NCBI GenBank assembly: GCA_027563935.2
Contig: CM050449.1
Span: 82,243,178-82,307,177 of the forward strand
Length of the DNA stretch: 64,000 nt
Source of the DNA: Costus lasius
Lineage: Eukaryota; Streptophyta; Magnoliopsida; Zingiberales; Costaceae
Direction of reading: 5' to 3'
In this document: piece after piece, positions 43,028 to 54,403 of the stretch
Numbering within the stretch: the first letter of the stretch is position 1
How the letters are laid out: each line of letters begins with the position of its first letter
Made by a program: the position numbers and the translations under genes
Notes under the pieces: model-generated
Databases searched by the model: none
Seen by the model: only the letters and a program-made list of their open reading frames with translations
What the model was told of the DNA's origin: nothing

Positions 43028-44038
43028 TACAGCAACAGCAGCAACCTGTGCCCCGTTTCCAACCCGTAGGTCAATCTCTCCAGGCCGTACCGATCTACTT
43101 TTCTTGAGCCCCTGCATAATTGTACAAATATGAGCTCCACATGCGGTATCCAATACCCATGACATAGAAGTAGAAAGGTTGAGTTCTGTAACATAAATAC
43201 CTGAGCTAGAAGCTAAGGCCAAGCCTTTCTTCTCCTCATTCTGAAGTTGCTTGCAGTCCCTCCTCCAGTGACCCTGCTCGCCACAGTGGAAACACCTCTG
43301 CTCCTGTGACTTATTCGCTTTTTTTCTTCAGTGCCTTGGTAGGACCTCTGGCACTGCCCTTAGCACGTGCCTTACCCTTCTTCTTTATCTTCTTGGTTGT
43401 AGGGACCAAAAGAATAGAATTGGGTTTGGTCCTACCCATTTCACGCTCGGCTGTTTGGAGCATATTCAGTAGTTCCTCCCTTGTGCAACCAATCCGGTTC
43501 ATGTTAAAATTTATGATAAACAGACTGAAGCTAGGGGGCAGGGACTGCAGAATAAGATCCACAACCAGCTCGTTGTCTATGGTGTGCCCCAGTCTCCTGA
43601 GATGATCCACATTCCCAATCATCTTGAGAACGCGGTGTCTCACTAGTGCACCTTCAGACAACTTGCACCGAAAAACTACTTTGGCAGTGTCATATCTCTT
43701 AGTTCTAGCCTGAGCCTCGAACATCTATTTCAAATGAGTGATCATCTGAAAAGCGTTATGCTCCTCATATTGCACCTGAAATTCAGGTGCCATAGTGGCT
43801 AGCATGAGACATGCAACCACCAAAGAGTCATCCTGATGCTTCCTAAAAGCATCCCTATCTGCCGTCCGGGCATTGGGTGGAGGAGCCATAGAAAGAGGCT
43901 GTTCAAGGACATACAACTTCTTCTCGAGTTTGAGGTCTATACTTAAGTTTTGATGCCAGTCCATAAAGTTGGTTCCAACCAACTTATCCTTATCTAAAAG
44001 GGATCGTAGTGTCAATCTACCAGTGTTCATAGCCATTG
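43028..44038 (-). pseudogene. gag: Copia h: gag to protease, broken
   Basis: The minus-strand start MAMNTGRLTLRSLLDKDKL at 44038 matches the start of f at 58261. Gag continues through LEKKLYVLEQPL and, after a stop and frame change near 43725, MFEAQARTKRYDTAKVVF...EELLNMLQTAEREMGRTK (43311-43724). A zinc knuckle (CFHCGEQGHWRRDC-like) is visible near 43265-43305 and the protease site WVLDTACGAHIC near 43150. It ends at 43028, where element c is inserted. The ATG at 44084 is upstream and not conserved in f. Confidence 0.75.
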
Positions 44039-45558
44039 TTCTACAACAACCAAGAAACAACATATTAGTACTACTTCGAATCATTTAAACTGGACTTGTT
44101 TTAAATGATCATGACTCCCACTATCTTAATCGAATTGACAACCCACAAAGTCAATCAGGAAATTTAAGATTTCCTAGTGAAATGGAATCCTTATTCCACA
44201 TGAGGCTTCGCTGGGATGAGATGCACAAAGTGACCCATGCTTCTTAAGGTGGGCACACCAGCCGGTTACTCCAAGCAACTCCCCTTGTTGAGACAGTCTA
44301 GGCATTTCATGTCCAGCGAGGGCTGGATATAGCATGAAACCCTAACCTCTCAACGATGCCTCTAGAGTTTCATCATGTGCCCAGCATATATGAAAATCTA
44401 TTCAAGTCCATTCCTAACCGTTATGCCCAGGGCCAACGGGTTTCCTTGCGAAGGCACGCAGAGGTTAAAACTGGACTGGGGAAACTATTGCCACCACGCA
44501 CTTTCTAAAGTTAAATGGGTGTGTCCCACGAGGGTGGGAAATAGTTCACAACTCCACTGATTGATAGATTAGTGAGGGCTACACGTTAGAAGGCTACTAG
44601 ACTTGATATTTTTAATGAGGGTTTTTGAGGTATCATCAATTTTATCTTATGTCTAACAATACAGGCATGCAATCCTATAGTGATAACATAACGATAAAAC
44701 ATCACAGACATGCATTTGTAGATAAGAAAAGCAGTGAAAGAATGATGTGATCATAGCCTATTCAAGACATTGAACCAACCCATGCCAAAAGGAGGTTCAA
44801 CTCTTGACCTAGGACTCAAGCCCCTAAAACTAGACCTAGCCTAGCCGACCTTTAGCTTGGTCTTCAAGGTTGGCTCCAAGGTCCTTCTCATCATGGTTTA
44901 GGTCTCAAACCCTAGGGGTACATCCCCAAGGTTCGGCCAATGCCATGGGCTTCCTCCAAGGAAGAGCCGCTATCATCCAAGCACCAAGATGGCTAGCACA
45001 CAAGCCCTAAGGCTTGGCCAACCCATCTTGCGCCACCATTAGTTGAAGTTTGCGCACCAAGCTCCAAGCATGCGCCAATCTCCAAGGATGTATCCCCTAA
45101 TCTTCATCTTAAGCAAAATAAAAGAAAAAGATGGCACGCAGGCCGCACATGAATACATCACAGGCATGCAAAAGGGCTTGACACATGATCACAACATTAT
45201 GCACATGAAAAACATAAAATTTAAAATTTTACTTTTTCATAAAATAAGTCTCTTTTCCTCATCTTCTAATCACAAATATTTTGGTTATTTGCAATTAATT
45301 TTTCATGATGATTTCATAGATCCTTTCGGCTAGCAATTTTGTCAGATCAAGAGACCCGGCCAGTCTGAAGACACAATGCCCATCCTACTTGACAAAACTA
45401 CGTGCACCTTTAATATTTAAATCAAGCAAGAGAAATCACCCAAAAATCCAAAAGAGATTGATAAGATGATAGGAACAAGAAACCCTAATTTTTCCTACTT
45501 AGAAAAATCATTTGCCATGTGATCATGCAATTTTTGAAAAATTGAGATATGACATGTG
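44039..45558 (-). other. Untranslated leader of copia h
   Basis: Minus-strand leader alignable with 56650-58260 of f. It keeps hairpin 1 (44524-44539, TCCCA/TGGGA with CCCTCG loop) and hairpin 2 (44305-44339, TCCAG/CTGGA with an outer TTTCATG/CATGAAA stem). Hairpin 3 near 44210 is half deleted. It is interrupted at 45559 by element f, so its primer site and LTR lie outside the window. Confidence 0.65.
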
Positions 45559-46988
45559 TGTTGGTGTATATGCCCTAGGACCTAGTTTTGGTCCACTTAT
45601 GTACTACTTGACTTTGATATTTATATATATCATTCTGGCATTGTCATTATCAATGTTTGTTTACATCTGCGCACATGTACTGACATGATAATGTCCCTGG
45701 AGATAGATTGGATCTGTGCTCAAACTATTGTCCCCAGTCGATGTACCTTAGTGGATATGGGACAGCTATGGTACTTGTGAGACTGGTATGTGAGCTGGTT
45801 AGGTACGTGGTGCTAACGCAGACACATGGGTATATCATTGGAGGATATACTGGAAAGACCCGCTGTGAGGCTATGACTTGGTGTCATAAGTTATCCTCAC
45901 AAGTGACAGGAGATGCATTGATCCCTTGACTTGAGGTCATTGATCATTCTATATGGTTAGGGACTTGCTTTGATACAACCTAACACCTCGCCGTAGTTGG
46001 GAGGTCATAACGGTTGTCATTGAGCATGTCACGACCCATATGAGAAGGTCAATGGACAGACATAGGATTTGCCCCTTCCTTAGGGAAGTATGATATCCAT
46101 GGAGCTCCTCTATGGTTCTATGACTGAGAGTGTATGGCCATACCCAGGTAAGAACCTGTTTTAGTCATAGCCATGTGATTGGGTGAAAACAAGTGGTGAC
46201 ACACTTGTCCAATCGGATATCAGTCCGGCAAAGAGACTATAATGCATCTGTACCTAGTTGCGATGATGGGGATGTCGATGTCGATATCCATTCCAATGAC
46301 CTGGGTAGCAGCGATGCACTGCTAGGTGCCACTCACTGCTTGTGGTGACCTTTGGTCAGCACTGCCAGCGTCAGAAGAACCTACAGGGTCGCACACCTTG
46401 ATACTTGAGTTCTCGTATTGATCGAGAAGCCTTATGATCAAGTTATTGGATAACTCGGATCTAATTGGGAGATTTCATCAGCACCAATGGGCCTGATGAG
46501 ATGGAAGAATGTTATTGGAGCCAAACTTCATTTTTGGCAGGTTGACCCGTATTTGACCATGGTTGGTCACACTTAGATTAGGGTTGCATTGGATTGGATC
46601 CAAATGCTTAATCAACCCATAGGATGAAGTTAGGGCTAGCTCATTATCCAATGAAGCCCAATAACAAGTACTCATGAAGAGAAGAGAGGCTAAAAGGGTA
46701 TAATGGGGAGAAACCCAACCCCATTGGCGCCTAAGGGGCATAATGGGGTTAGGGAGGCAAAATTGCTTCATTAAGGAAGCAATTTGCGCCTAGCCCTTCT
46801 CCCTTGATGGTATGAATGCCTTTAAGGCATGTCTTGGGCTGATATGGTACTTGGGCAATTATGGAAAGGTTGAATGAAGTTTATGGTAAAGTCTTGGAGA
46901 CTTTCCTTGCATTAAACCTCCTCATCCTAGCCCTACACTTGTCATGATCCTAGCCCTTGCCCTAATCGCCTCTTGCCCAATATATGTG
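45559..46988 (+). repeat. 5' LTR of element f, first part
   Basis: Starts TGTTGGTGTATATGCCCTAGG and runs to ...ATATATGTG, where g is inserted. It continues at 56146. Total LTR length is 1887 bp. Confidence 0.85.
46984..46988. repeat. Left target duplicate (ATGTG) of element g
   Basis: ATGTG directly before TGTTGGTCCC; repeated at 56141-56145. The 3' LTR of f has a single uninterrupted ATGTG at this place (near 63625). Confidence 0.9.
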
Positions 46989-48725
46989 TGTTGGTCCCTT
47001 TCATGAGGGAGCGAATCCCTAATAGGTCCCCTTCAAGGGGGAGCGCAAAGAGGGTGAAACCCTAAAGGGGCGCATATCACCCTTTCATAGCGGAAGCAAG
47101 GGTTTCCATGGATCGTTTGAAGAATCATATGATCAACATGTTAACGATATGCAAGTATGAATGGAAGATCATACCATAGCCATTGTGTGAGACGTATCTT
47201 GGAGTCAAGAGAACAAAAGAGGTCTCCTCCTTGTCGTCGCACACAAGATGATCAACGGCCACTTCTTTGAGATCCTTGTGCTAGCAAGGTTCTTCAAAGC
47301 ACTTGTCGTATGGAAGGGATGATGAACCTCCTTTTTTGGCCGAGAGCTCTTCCTGCCCAACCTCTCCTTCTCGTCGTCTACCACACCTCAACGAAAGTCC
47401 AAGGTGTTGAAGAGAAGAGAGCAAACGCATATACGTTTAGGCGTTGAAGTGAAACCGGCCTTGATGACTTTCCATAAATGGAAGCTCATCAAGCCATGCG
47501 CTCAAGCCAACCCAAACGCATTTTAGCATTGAACCATGCGTTCACAATTGTGAACCGGTTCAAGCTAAAAACATTCCAATCGACTTTGGTTCATGAACCA
47601 AACCGAAATAGCTCAAGCCATGTGGTCTAGACCATATCAAACCCTAGGGTTTCAGATCTGACCGTTCATCTCACGATGCTCTTGATCTCACCGATCTAGC
47701 ATCCATACTCTCGATCGTAGCTTACCGATCTAAGGTCTTCACCAATCAAACATGATCAGACCAGATCTCACATACGATCAGAGTTCAAAACCCCTTAAAC
47801 TGAACTCAAAGAATTCAGTTCACACGATCTGACTTAAGTAAGCCATATCATCAAATTGTGCGACCCTAAGGGTTTCCTTTAAATGTCGGTAACGATAACT
47901 TACGTTATCACGATCAGTGAGGGGTATCTAGCAACACATCACTGTCTCCCGATATAAAGGAAAGAGTCTTCCAAGACTACTCCCAAACCATAGCACAAGT
48001 GTGAATCATTTCACAAGGCATGCATGTTTCCTTTGCCACTGGATGTTCTTATTGGACTAGCATGTCAAGCCTGTAACTCCAATACGATGAGCATGATTAG
48101 ATCAGATGAACACAGTCATCTGGGTATGGCCATACACTATCTCAATTATCTCATATAGGGGGCCCTTCAGAACATCACACTCCTTGAACAAGGAGACGGC
48201 AATCCTTTATCTATCACTAGTGCCCTAACCTGACTCATGCTCACCATCCAAGATAGTCTATAATCATTATATTTCAAACGATATTGAACTACCTCAAAAC
48301 AATGACAATCATCATTTAGACACACAAGTGATCTCAAGTCAAAGGAAATGTGCCACTTGCTGCTTACAAGGATTATTCACATTGTGACAAGCAATGTAAT
48401 ATCCCAGTAGGGTCTGTCCAGTACATCCAATGTACCCATGAGTCTACATCTTATTCCATGCTCGAAGCATCCTATAAGATTAGCACTCATATTAGTCTCA
48501 ATCATATCAAGGCTGTCTCATGTTCACCAAGATATCTCGACTAAGGACATAGAGCATGTCAGCCAAGCTGAACAGCTTTGAGACATTATTCAGTAGTACA
48601 CTTATTACAGCAGACAAGGTAACAACCTGAATAATAACCATGCCTATATAAACACAAAAGTTTATTACATGATACTTATACAATCCCAAGGCCTCAAACA
48701 TTAGCCTTAAGGGCATACCCTAACA
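46989..48725 (-). repeat. 3' LTR of element g, 1737 bp
   Basis: On the minus strand starts TGTTAGGGTATGCCCTTAAGG at 48725 and ends ...GGGACCAACA at 46989. Differs from the other LTR at sites near 47407, 47536, 48012, 48147 and 48280. Confidence 0.92.
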
Positions 48726-48740
48726 ATCTCCCACTTGCAC
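48726..48740 (-). other. Polypurine tract of element g
   Basis: On the minus strand GTGCAAGTGGGAGAT, adjoining the 3' LTR; start site for plus-strand DNA synthesis in the family. Confidence 0.8.
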
Positions 48741-48745
48741 TTAAT

Positions 48746-51700
48746 CTAATGGTTGAGAAACCTCAAACCCATATTATTACAGTGCTTCTCATGCTTCTGC
48801 TGCGCCAGAGGCTTGGTAAGTGGGTCTGCCAGATTGTCATCTGTATGAACCTTGCAAATTTTGATCTCCCCTCGATCAATGATCTCCCGGATCAAGTGAA
48901 ACCGTCTCTGTATGTGCTTGGACTTCTGGTGCGACCGTGGTTCCTTTGCTTGTGCGATGGCTCCAGTGTTATCACAGAAGATAACCAAAGGATCAGCACT
49001 CGAAGGAACGACACCAAGTTCTCTCACGAACTTACGAATCCACACTGCCTCCTTGGATGCTTCCGAGGCTGCAACATACTCGGCTTCTGTTGTGGAATCA
49101 GCAACAGTTGACTGTTTGAAACTCTTCCACACCACTGCTCCACCATTCAAGCTAAAAACATAGCCTGATTGCGATCGGAAATCATCCTGGTCCGACTGGA
49201 ACGAAGCGTCAGTATATCCCTCTATATTGAGTTCTTCCTGACCACCATATATCAAGAACATATCTTTGGTCCTCCGCAGATATTTTAAGATGTTCTTGAC
49301 CGCAATCCAGTGCGCCACACCTGGATTACTTTGGAATCGACTGGTCACGCTTAACCCGTAAGCGACGTCTGGGCGAGTACACAACATCGCATACATAATG
49401 GACCCAATAGCCGAAGCATAAGGCCTATTGTCCATTTCATCTTTCTCAGTCTGTGTTTGTGGACACTGACTCTTTGAAAGACTCAGACCATGTCTGACTG
49501 GAAGATATCCACGTTTAGAATTCTCTAAATGGAATCTCTCCAGGACCTTATCGATGTAAGTACTCTGGCATAGCCCGAGAAGCCTCTTAGATCTATCCCG
49601 GTAGATCTTCACACCTAACACATAGGCTGCTTCTCCTAGATCTTTCATCTGGAAACATTTTCCTAACCATGCTTTAACCGCATGTAGTTCAGGAATATCA
49701 TTTCCAATGATCAAGATATCATCGACGTAGAGGATTAGGAATGTAATCACGCTCCCACTAAACCTCTTATATACACACGGGTCATCCTCGTTCTTGATGA
49801 AACCAAACTCAGAGATTGATTCATCAAAACGAATATTCCAGCTTCTTGATGCTTGCTTAAGTCCATAAATGGACTTCTTTAACTTGCATATCTTATGACG
49901 ATCTGATGGATTAGTGAAACCCTCAGGTTGTGTCATATACACATCCTCATCCAGATTTCCATTAAGGAAAGCTGTCTTCACATCCATCTGCCAGATCTCA
50001 TAATCGTAATATGCAGCTATCGCGAAAAGAATCCGAATAGACTTAAACATGGCTACAGGAGAGAAAGTTTCATCATAATCTATCCCGTAGATTTGTTTGA
50101 AACCTTTCGCAACTAGCCTGCCTTTATAGGTAACCACGTTACCATCCATGTCAATCTTCTTCTTGAAGATCCATTTACAGCCTATAGGGATTACTCCCGG
50201 AGGCGGATCAACCAAATCCCAGACTTGGTTATCTGACATGGAGTCCATCTCGGCTCGCATAGCTTCAAGCCATCTAGCTGACTCCGGTCCACTGACCGCA
50301 TCCGCATAAGTAAGGGGTTCATCATTGTTAATGATGTAGATTCCGTCATAGCGCTCAGGCTGTCGACGGATCCTTCCCGATCTTCGCGGTTCCCGTGATA
50401 TCTGAGCCTCAGGTTGTTCAATAACCGGCTCTGGCACATCCAACTGCGCTTGACTACTTTGTCCTTCCTCTGGATTCTCATCCAGCTTTATTTCTCTCCC
50501 ACTGGCCTCTTGCAGAAGAAACTCCTTCTCAAGAAATATGGCCGTCCGAGCAACAAATACCTTGTTCTCTTTGGGATCGTAGAAATAATAACCCTTAGTT
50601 TCCTTAGGGTAACCGACAAAGATACATTTCTCAGATCTGCTCTCCAGTTTCCCAGAGGCGAGCTTTTTGACATAAGCCTCGCAACCCCAGATCCTGATAA
50701 ATGTCAAGCTAGGCTGTTTCCCATACCATAACTCATATGGCGTCTTTGAAACTGCCTTGGATGGCACTCGGTTTAGTACCTTTGCAGCTGTTTCCAGTGC
50801 AAAACCCCAAAAGGAATATGGAAGAGTAGCCTGACTCATCATAGAACGAACCATATCAAGTAACGTTCTATTTCTCCTCTCGGACACACCATTCCATTGC
50901 GGTGTTCCTGGCGGAGTGAGCTGTGAGATAATCCCATACTCCTTTAGATAGTCAGTAAATTCTCGACTTAGGTATTCACCACCTCGATCAGAACGAAGTG
51001 CCTTGATATTTCGGCCTAGCTGATTTTGTACTTCATTTTTGAACTCTTTGAACTTGTCAAAAGATTCACTTTTATGTCTCATTAGATAGACATACCCATA
51101 CCTACTGAAATCATCAGTAAAGGTAATGAAGTACAGATAGCCACCTCTGGCATGTTTACTAAATGGCCCACACACATCACTGTGTATAAGGTCAAGTAAA
51201 CCTGAAGCCCTTTGACCTTTGTTAGGAAAAGGAGACTTCGTCATTTTACCCATCAAACAAGCTTTGCATGTATCAATCTCCTCATAGGAGAATGATCCCA
51301 GCAGTCCATGATCATGCAACCGCTTAATGCGCTTCTCGTTTATATGGCCTAAACGACTATGCCATAACAAGGTGCTGTCATCAGCATACTTGGCTTTCTT
51401 ATTATCAATGTTTTGTACAGAACTTTCCATGTCCAACATGAATAACCCATTGTTAATTGAACCAGTTGCATACACAATATTATCATAAGATAAAACACAC
51501 TTTGAAGTCTTGCATTCAAAGGCAAATCCTTTCCTGACAAGAGCAGGAATAGAGATAATATTCTTGGTAATACTGGGTACAAAATAACAATTGTTTAATT
51601 CTAATACAATGCCAGATGGTAAAGAAATGAAATAGTCTCCTACAACAACAGCAGCAACCCGTGCCCCGTTTCCAACGCGTAGGTCTACCTCATGCTGTCC

Positions 51701-52621
51701 CACCTGCCTTCTTCTCTTGAGTTCCTGCACATTTGAACAAATGTGAACTCCACATGCGGTGTCCAACACCCATGAAATGGTAGAAGAAGATAACATGACC
51801 TCAGTCACATATATACCTGAGCCAGAAGCGATGCTTCCCCTCTTATCTCCTTGGAGCGCTTTACAGTCCTTTTTCCAGTGACCTAGCTGGCCACAGTGGA
51901 AACACCTGTTATCCTTCGACCGCTTCACCTTCTGTTTCAGCGCCTTACTGTAGTTCTTGACAGGGGCCTTGCCCTTCTTCCCCTTCTTCTTGTTCCTGGA
52001 AGGAACCATTAAGACAGAGGTTGAAGGCTTTCCCTTCAAAGTTTCCTCAGTAGTCAAGAGCATATTCAGCAGCTCTGCCGGCGTACAATCGATTTTGTTC
52101 ATATTAAAGTTAATGATGAACGCATCGAAAGAAGGCGGAAGAGACTGCAGAATAATATCTACAGCAAGCTCCTGGTTGACGGTATGCCCCAGTTTCTCTA
52201 GAGCCTCCTTGTGCCCAATCATCTTGAGCACGTGAGCTCCCACTGGGCTCCCCTCAGCCAGTTTGCTCTGAAAGAAGAGCTTCGTCAGATTATAGCGTTC
52301 TGTCCTCGCCTGCGCAGCATACAGCATCTTGAGGTTCGCTACAATTTCTATAGCCGACATATCCTCATGCTGACGCTGCAGCGGTGGCATCATAGACGCT
52401 AGCATCAGGCAAGCGACATCAATGCTATCATTGACGTGCTTTTCGTAGGCATCCCGAACCGCCCTTGCGGCGTTCGGAGCGGGCTGCGGCGGTATCGCCG
52501 TCTCGAGGACATACAGTTTCCTCTCTGCCTTAAGAACGATCTTAAGGTGTCCGAACCAGTCAGAGAAGTTCGGCCCAGCAAACTTCTCCCTTTCCAGTAG
52601 GGATCGCACATTGAAGCTCAT
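48746..52621 (-). CDS. gag-pol: Intact copia gag-pol polyprotein of element g, 1291 aa
   Basis: One uninterrupted frame. Gag is at 1-235 (FSDWFGHLKIVLKAERKLYVLE near 19-40; NMNKIDCTPAELLNML near 173). Zinc knuckle CFHCGQLGHWKKDC is at 240-253. Aspartic protease has WVLDTACG with D287. Integrase zinc residues are H421, H426, C452 and C455, and its catalytic triad D482, D545, E581 has the DD35E spacing. Reverse transcriptase is at about 800-1045 with D880 and YVDD at 965-968. RNase H is at about 1130-1260 with D1138, E1179 and D1217. The order PR-IN-RT-RH defines Ty1/copia. All catalytic residues I can check are present. The start MSFNVRSLLEREK is the first Met and fits the gag family. The stop is 5 bp from the polypurine tract. 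The protein makes the particle, copies the RNA and integrates the DNA copy. Frames on the other strand here are shadows. Confidence 0.95.
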   Translation of the reverse strand: MSFNVRSLLEREKFAGPNFSDWFGHLKIVLKAERKLYVLETAIPPQPAPNAARAVRDAYEKHVNDSIDVACLMLASMMPPLQRQHEDMSAIEIVANLKMLYAAQARTERYNLTKLFFQSKLAEGSPVGAHVLKMIGHKEALEKLGHTVNQELAVDIILQSLPPSFDAFIINFNMNKIDCTPAELLNMLLTTEETLKGKPSTSVLMVPSRNKKKGKKGKAPVKNYSKALKQKVKRSKDNRCFHCGQLGHWKKDCKALQGDKRGSIASGSGIYVTEVMLSSSTISWVLDTACGVHICSNVQELKRRRQVGQHEVDLRVGNGARVAAVVVGDYFISLPSGIVLELNNCYFVPSITKNIISIPALVRKGFAFECKTSKCVLSYDNIVYATGSINNGLFMLDMESSVQNIDNKKAKYADDSTLLWHSRLGHINEKRIKRLHDHGLLGSFSYEEIDTCKACLMGKMTKSPFPNKGQRASGLLDLIHSDVCGPFSKHARGGYLYFITFTDDFSRYGYVYLMRHKSESFDKFKEFKNEVQNQLGRNIKALRSDRGGEYLSREFTDYLKEYGIISQLTPPGTPQWNGVSERRNRTLLDMVRSMMSQATLPYSFWGFALETAAKVLNRVPSKAVSKTPYELWYGKQPSLTFIRIWGCEAYVKKLASGKLESRSEKCIFVGYPKETKGYYFYDPKENKVFVARTAIFLEKEFLLQEASGREIKLDENPEEGQSSQAQLDVPEPVIEQPEAQISREPRRSGRIRRQPERYDGIYIINNDEPLTYADAVSGPESARWLEAMRAEMDSMSDNQVWDLVDPPPGVIPIGCKWIFKKKIDMDGNVVTYKGRLVAKGFKQIYGIDYDETFSPVAMFKSIRILFAIAAYYDYEIWQMDVKTAFLNGNLDEDVYMTQPEGFTNPSDRHKICKLKKSIYGLKQASRSWNIRFDESISEFGFIKNEDDPCVYKRFSGSVITFLILYVDDILIIGNDIPELHAVKAWLGKCFQMKDLGEAAYVLGVKIYRDRSKRLLGLCQSTYIDKVLERFHLENSKRGYLPVRHGLSLSKSQCPQTQTEKDEMDNRPYASAIGSIMYAMLCTRPDVAYGLSVTSRFQSNPGVAHWIAVKNILKYLRRTKDMFLIYGGQEELNIEGYTDASFQSDQDDFRSQSGYVFSLNGGAVVWKSFKQSTVADSTTEAEYVAASEASKEAVWIRKFVRELGVVPSSADPLVIFCDNTGAIAQAKEPRSHQKSKHIQRRFHLIREIIDRGEIKICKVHTDDNLADPLTKPLAQQKHEKHCNNMGLRFLNH

Positions 52622-52813
52622 GGTGTTCGTTGCTGCAGGAATCTACAACAATACAAGAACAGCAAGGTCAGTATCAATGTTTAGAATCAATCCAGGACTT
52701 AAGAAAGATTCTTTTTCTCACTATTTTGTCTGACTGAAAAATCCAGTAAACAGTCCGAAAGAGTAACACTCTTTTAGTGAGATGGGATCCAGATTTCATA
52801 CTTGGTCTCCGCG

Positions 52814-52829
52814 TCCCGCTCAGGCGAGA
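52814..52829 (-). other. Leader hairpin 3 of element g
   Basis: On the minus strand TCTCGC-CTGA-GCGGGA, a 6-bp stem with one U-G pair, between CTGTGCATC and CGCGGAGACC as in e. The loop with its closing pairs reads CCTGAGC. Confidence 0.6.
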
Positions 52830-52924
52830 TAAGATGCACAGAGATGACAAGCATTAATTTCTGGTAGGCTGTCCCAGCCAATCGCCAACCCGTGCGATTC
52901 CCCTTCATCTTGGCAATCTAGCAG

Positions 52925-52954
52925 ACTGTGCCAACTGAGTTGGTACAACACAGT
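52925..52954 (-). other. Leader hairpin 2 of element g
   Basis: On the minus strand ACTGTG-TTGTA-CCAAC-TCA-GTTGG-CACAGT: outer 6-bp stem, one-sided bulge, inner 5-bp stem. The flank TTGTA...GGCACAG matches hairpin 2 of e. Confidence 0.65.
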
Positions 52955-53139
52955 CTCTGATCCCAGAGATGGCTGCCTCCATGTGCTACCATATGCGCCA
53001 CATATGTAGCCTACATGGTCAAGCTGACCCGACCTACTCCCTGGACCACCACGTGCTATGCTGAGCAACGAGAAGGGATAAATCCCTACTCTGTAACACG
53101 CAGGTGAAATCCAGCACCGTCTGAAGATAGATGGACGTG

Positions 53140-53152
53140 CCCACTGAGTGGG
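53140..53152 (-). other. Leader hairpin 1 of element g
   Basis: On the minus strand CCCAC-TCA-GTGGG, preceded by TGTTGTA as in hairpin 2. Confidence 0.65.
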
Positions 53153-54390
53153 TACAACACGGCTCCAACGATAATCAGAAAGGTGAGGTTTCGCGTCAGA
53201 AGGCTTTACGAGCTTGATATTTTAGCGTTGGATTTTAACGGCCTTTTTATCTTCTTGACTATCATGCAAGTCCTATGGTGATAGCAGAAGATAAACACAT
53301 GCAATTCTACTTATATAAGCAATAAAAGAAAGCATGCTCTTATGTGGTAAAAGCCCATGAACCCTAGTAAGACCTTAACTTTACTTAAGTCTTCACTTGA
53401 GCTCTTTGGCATCTCATCTGGTCCAACCCAGGGCCCTAGCGCCAAAAGCACCTCAGGTGCGCCACCAGATGAATGCCCCTCTTGGATGTGTGCCTTTATG
53501 CTCTTGTCTAATCAAAATACATTTTGATCTATCTAGACAAGGTTTGACTCGCAGGTCAATTATACAATAAATTAATGAAAAAGTGATACGCAGATCACAA
53601 TAATATTAACTTATAATTAACCAGGCACGCAGGCCCCAGCACAGCACACAATAGGGCAACCCACATAAGATTAAATAGACAAGCATCATGGCATCAATTA
53701 TCATGTGATCCAATCATGAAATTAAAATTTTGAAAACCCCATGGCATCAATTTTAATTTCCTTATGTGCCCTATAACCTTACAATGGTCCATTGATAGGG
53801 ATCCACTCATCCATCTGGTCAGATCCTGTGCCCTTGCATGCACCGAGTCCTAACTGACCCGAGTTGACCTAATGGTCAACCATGCATGCGCCAAGGGCTG
53901 AACAACCCCAGGAGTTTTGGCAAGCGGGTGTGACCCCGGGCCTAACCCATGTGTGTTCACTGGTTGTCTCAACCAGACCTCGCTACACGCCTAAGATGCA
54001 ATCGACCTATGGCCACCTCGTGCTTGCGCACAGGTGCCATCTGGTCGATCCAGCTAGGCTGTCAGATGGTCTGATCAGACTAATGGATCTACACTAGAGG
54101 TGATTTCAACCCCATCAACCCATCTAAGGGTTTATTATAGGCGGCACTTTAGATCTAGTTAGGCGCGCAAGTCCTTTTGATTTGTAGAAAAACTACATAA
54201 GCGCCAACACATGCGCAACAAGGAAACGTGCATGAAAACCATAGCAAGCGCCAACACATGCGCAAAGGAGACATACATCAAGTTTCGGATATGCAAACTT
54301 AATATGTAACTCTCGCATGTAGTTTAGATCTAAGCATATCATACAAACAAGGATCACAAACAAGCAATCATGTGAATCAAGCAATTCCTA

Positions 54391-54401
54391 CTCTGATACC
54401 A
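54391..54401 (-). other. Primer binding site (initiator tRNA-Met), element g
   Basis: On the minus strand TGGTATCAGAG, an exact match to the usual plant iMet primer site, 2 bp from the LTR end. Confidence 0.85.
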
Positions 54402-54403
54402 AT

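Larger units (their letters stand above)
52622..54390 (-). other. Untranslated leader of element g
   Basis: About 1.77 kb between primer site and gag with no supported gene. It carries hairpins at 53140-53152, 52925-52954 and 52814-52829 at positions matching those of e and f. A weaker GGCT/AGCC hairpin is near 52868-52880. The far part (53400-54390) is AT-richer, with 'gcgccaacacatgcgcaa' repeated twice near 54200 and 54250. Confidence 0.65.

Noticed and set aside
45708..45929. 73-codon frame repeated at 62348-62569
   Set aside because: Located in the two LTRs of f; repetition is explained by LTR duplication.
48350..48716. Frames repeated at 55765-56131 (64 and 69 codons)
   Set aside because: Identical because they lie in the two LTRs of g; no domain, and the related solo LTR j carries a changed version. 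Not supported as genes.
48749..49163. Plus-strand frames of 83-120 codons over element g
   Set aside because: Antisense shadows of the RNase H part of the intact minus-strand gag-pol.
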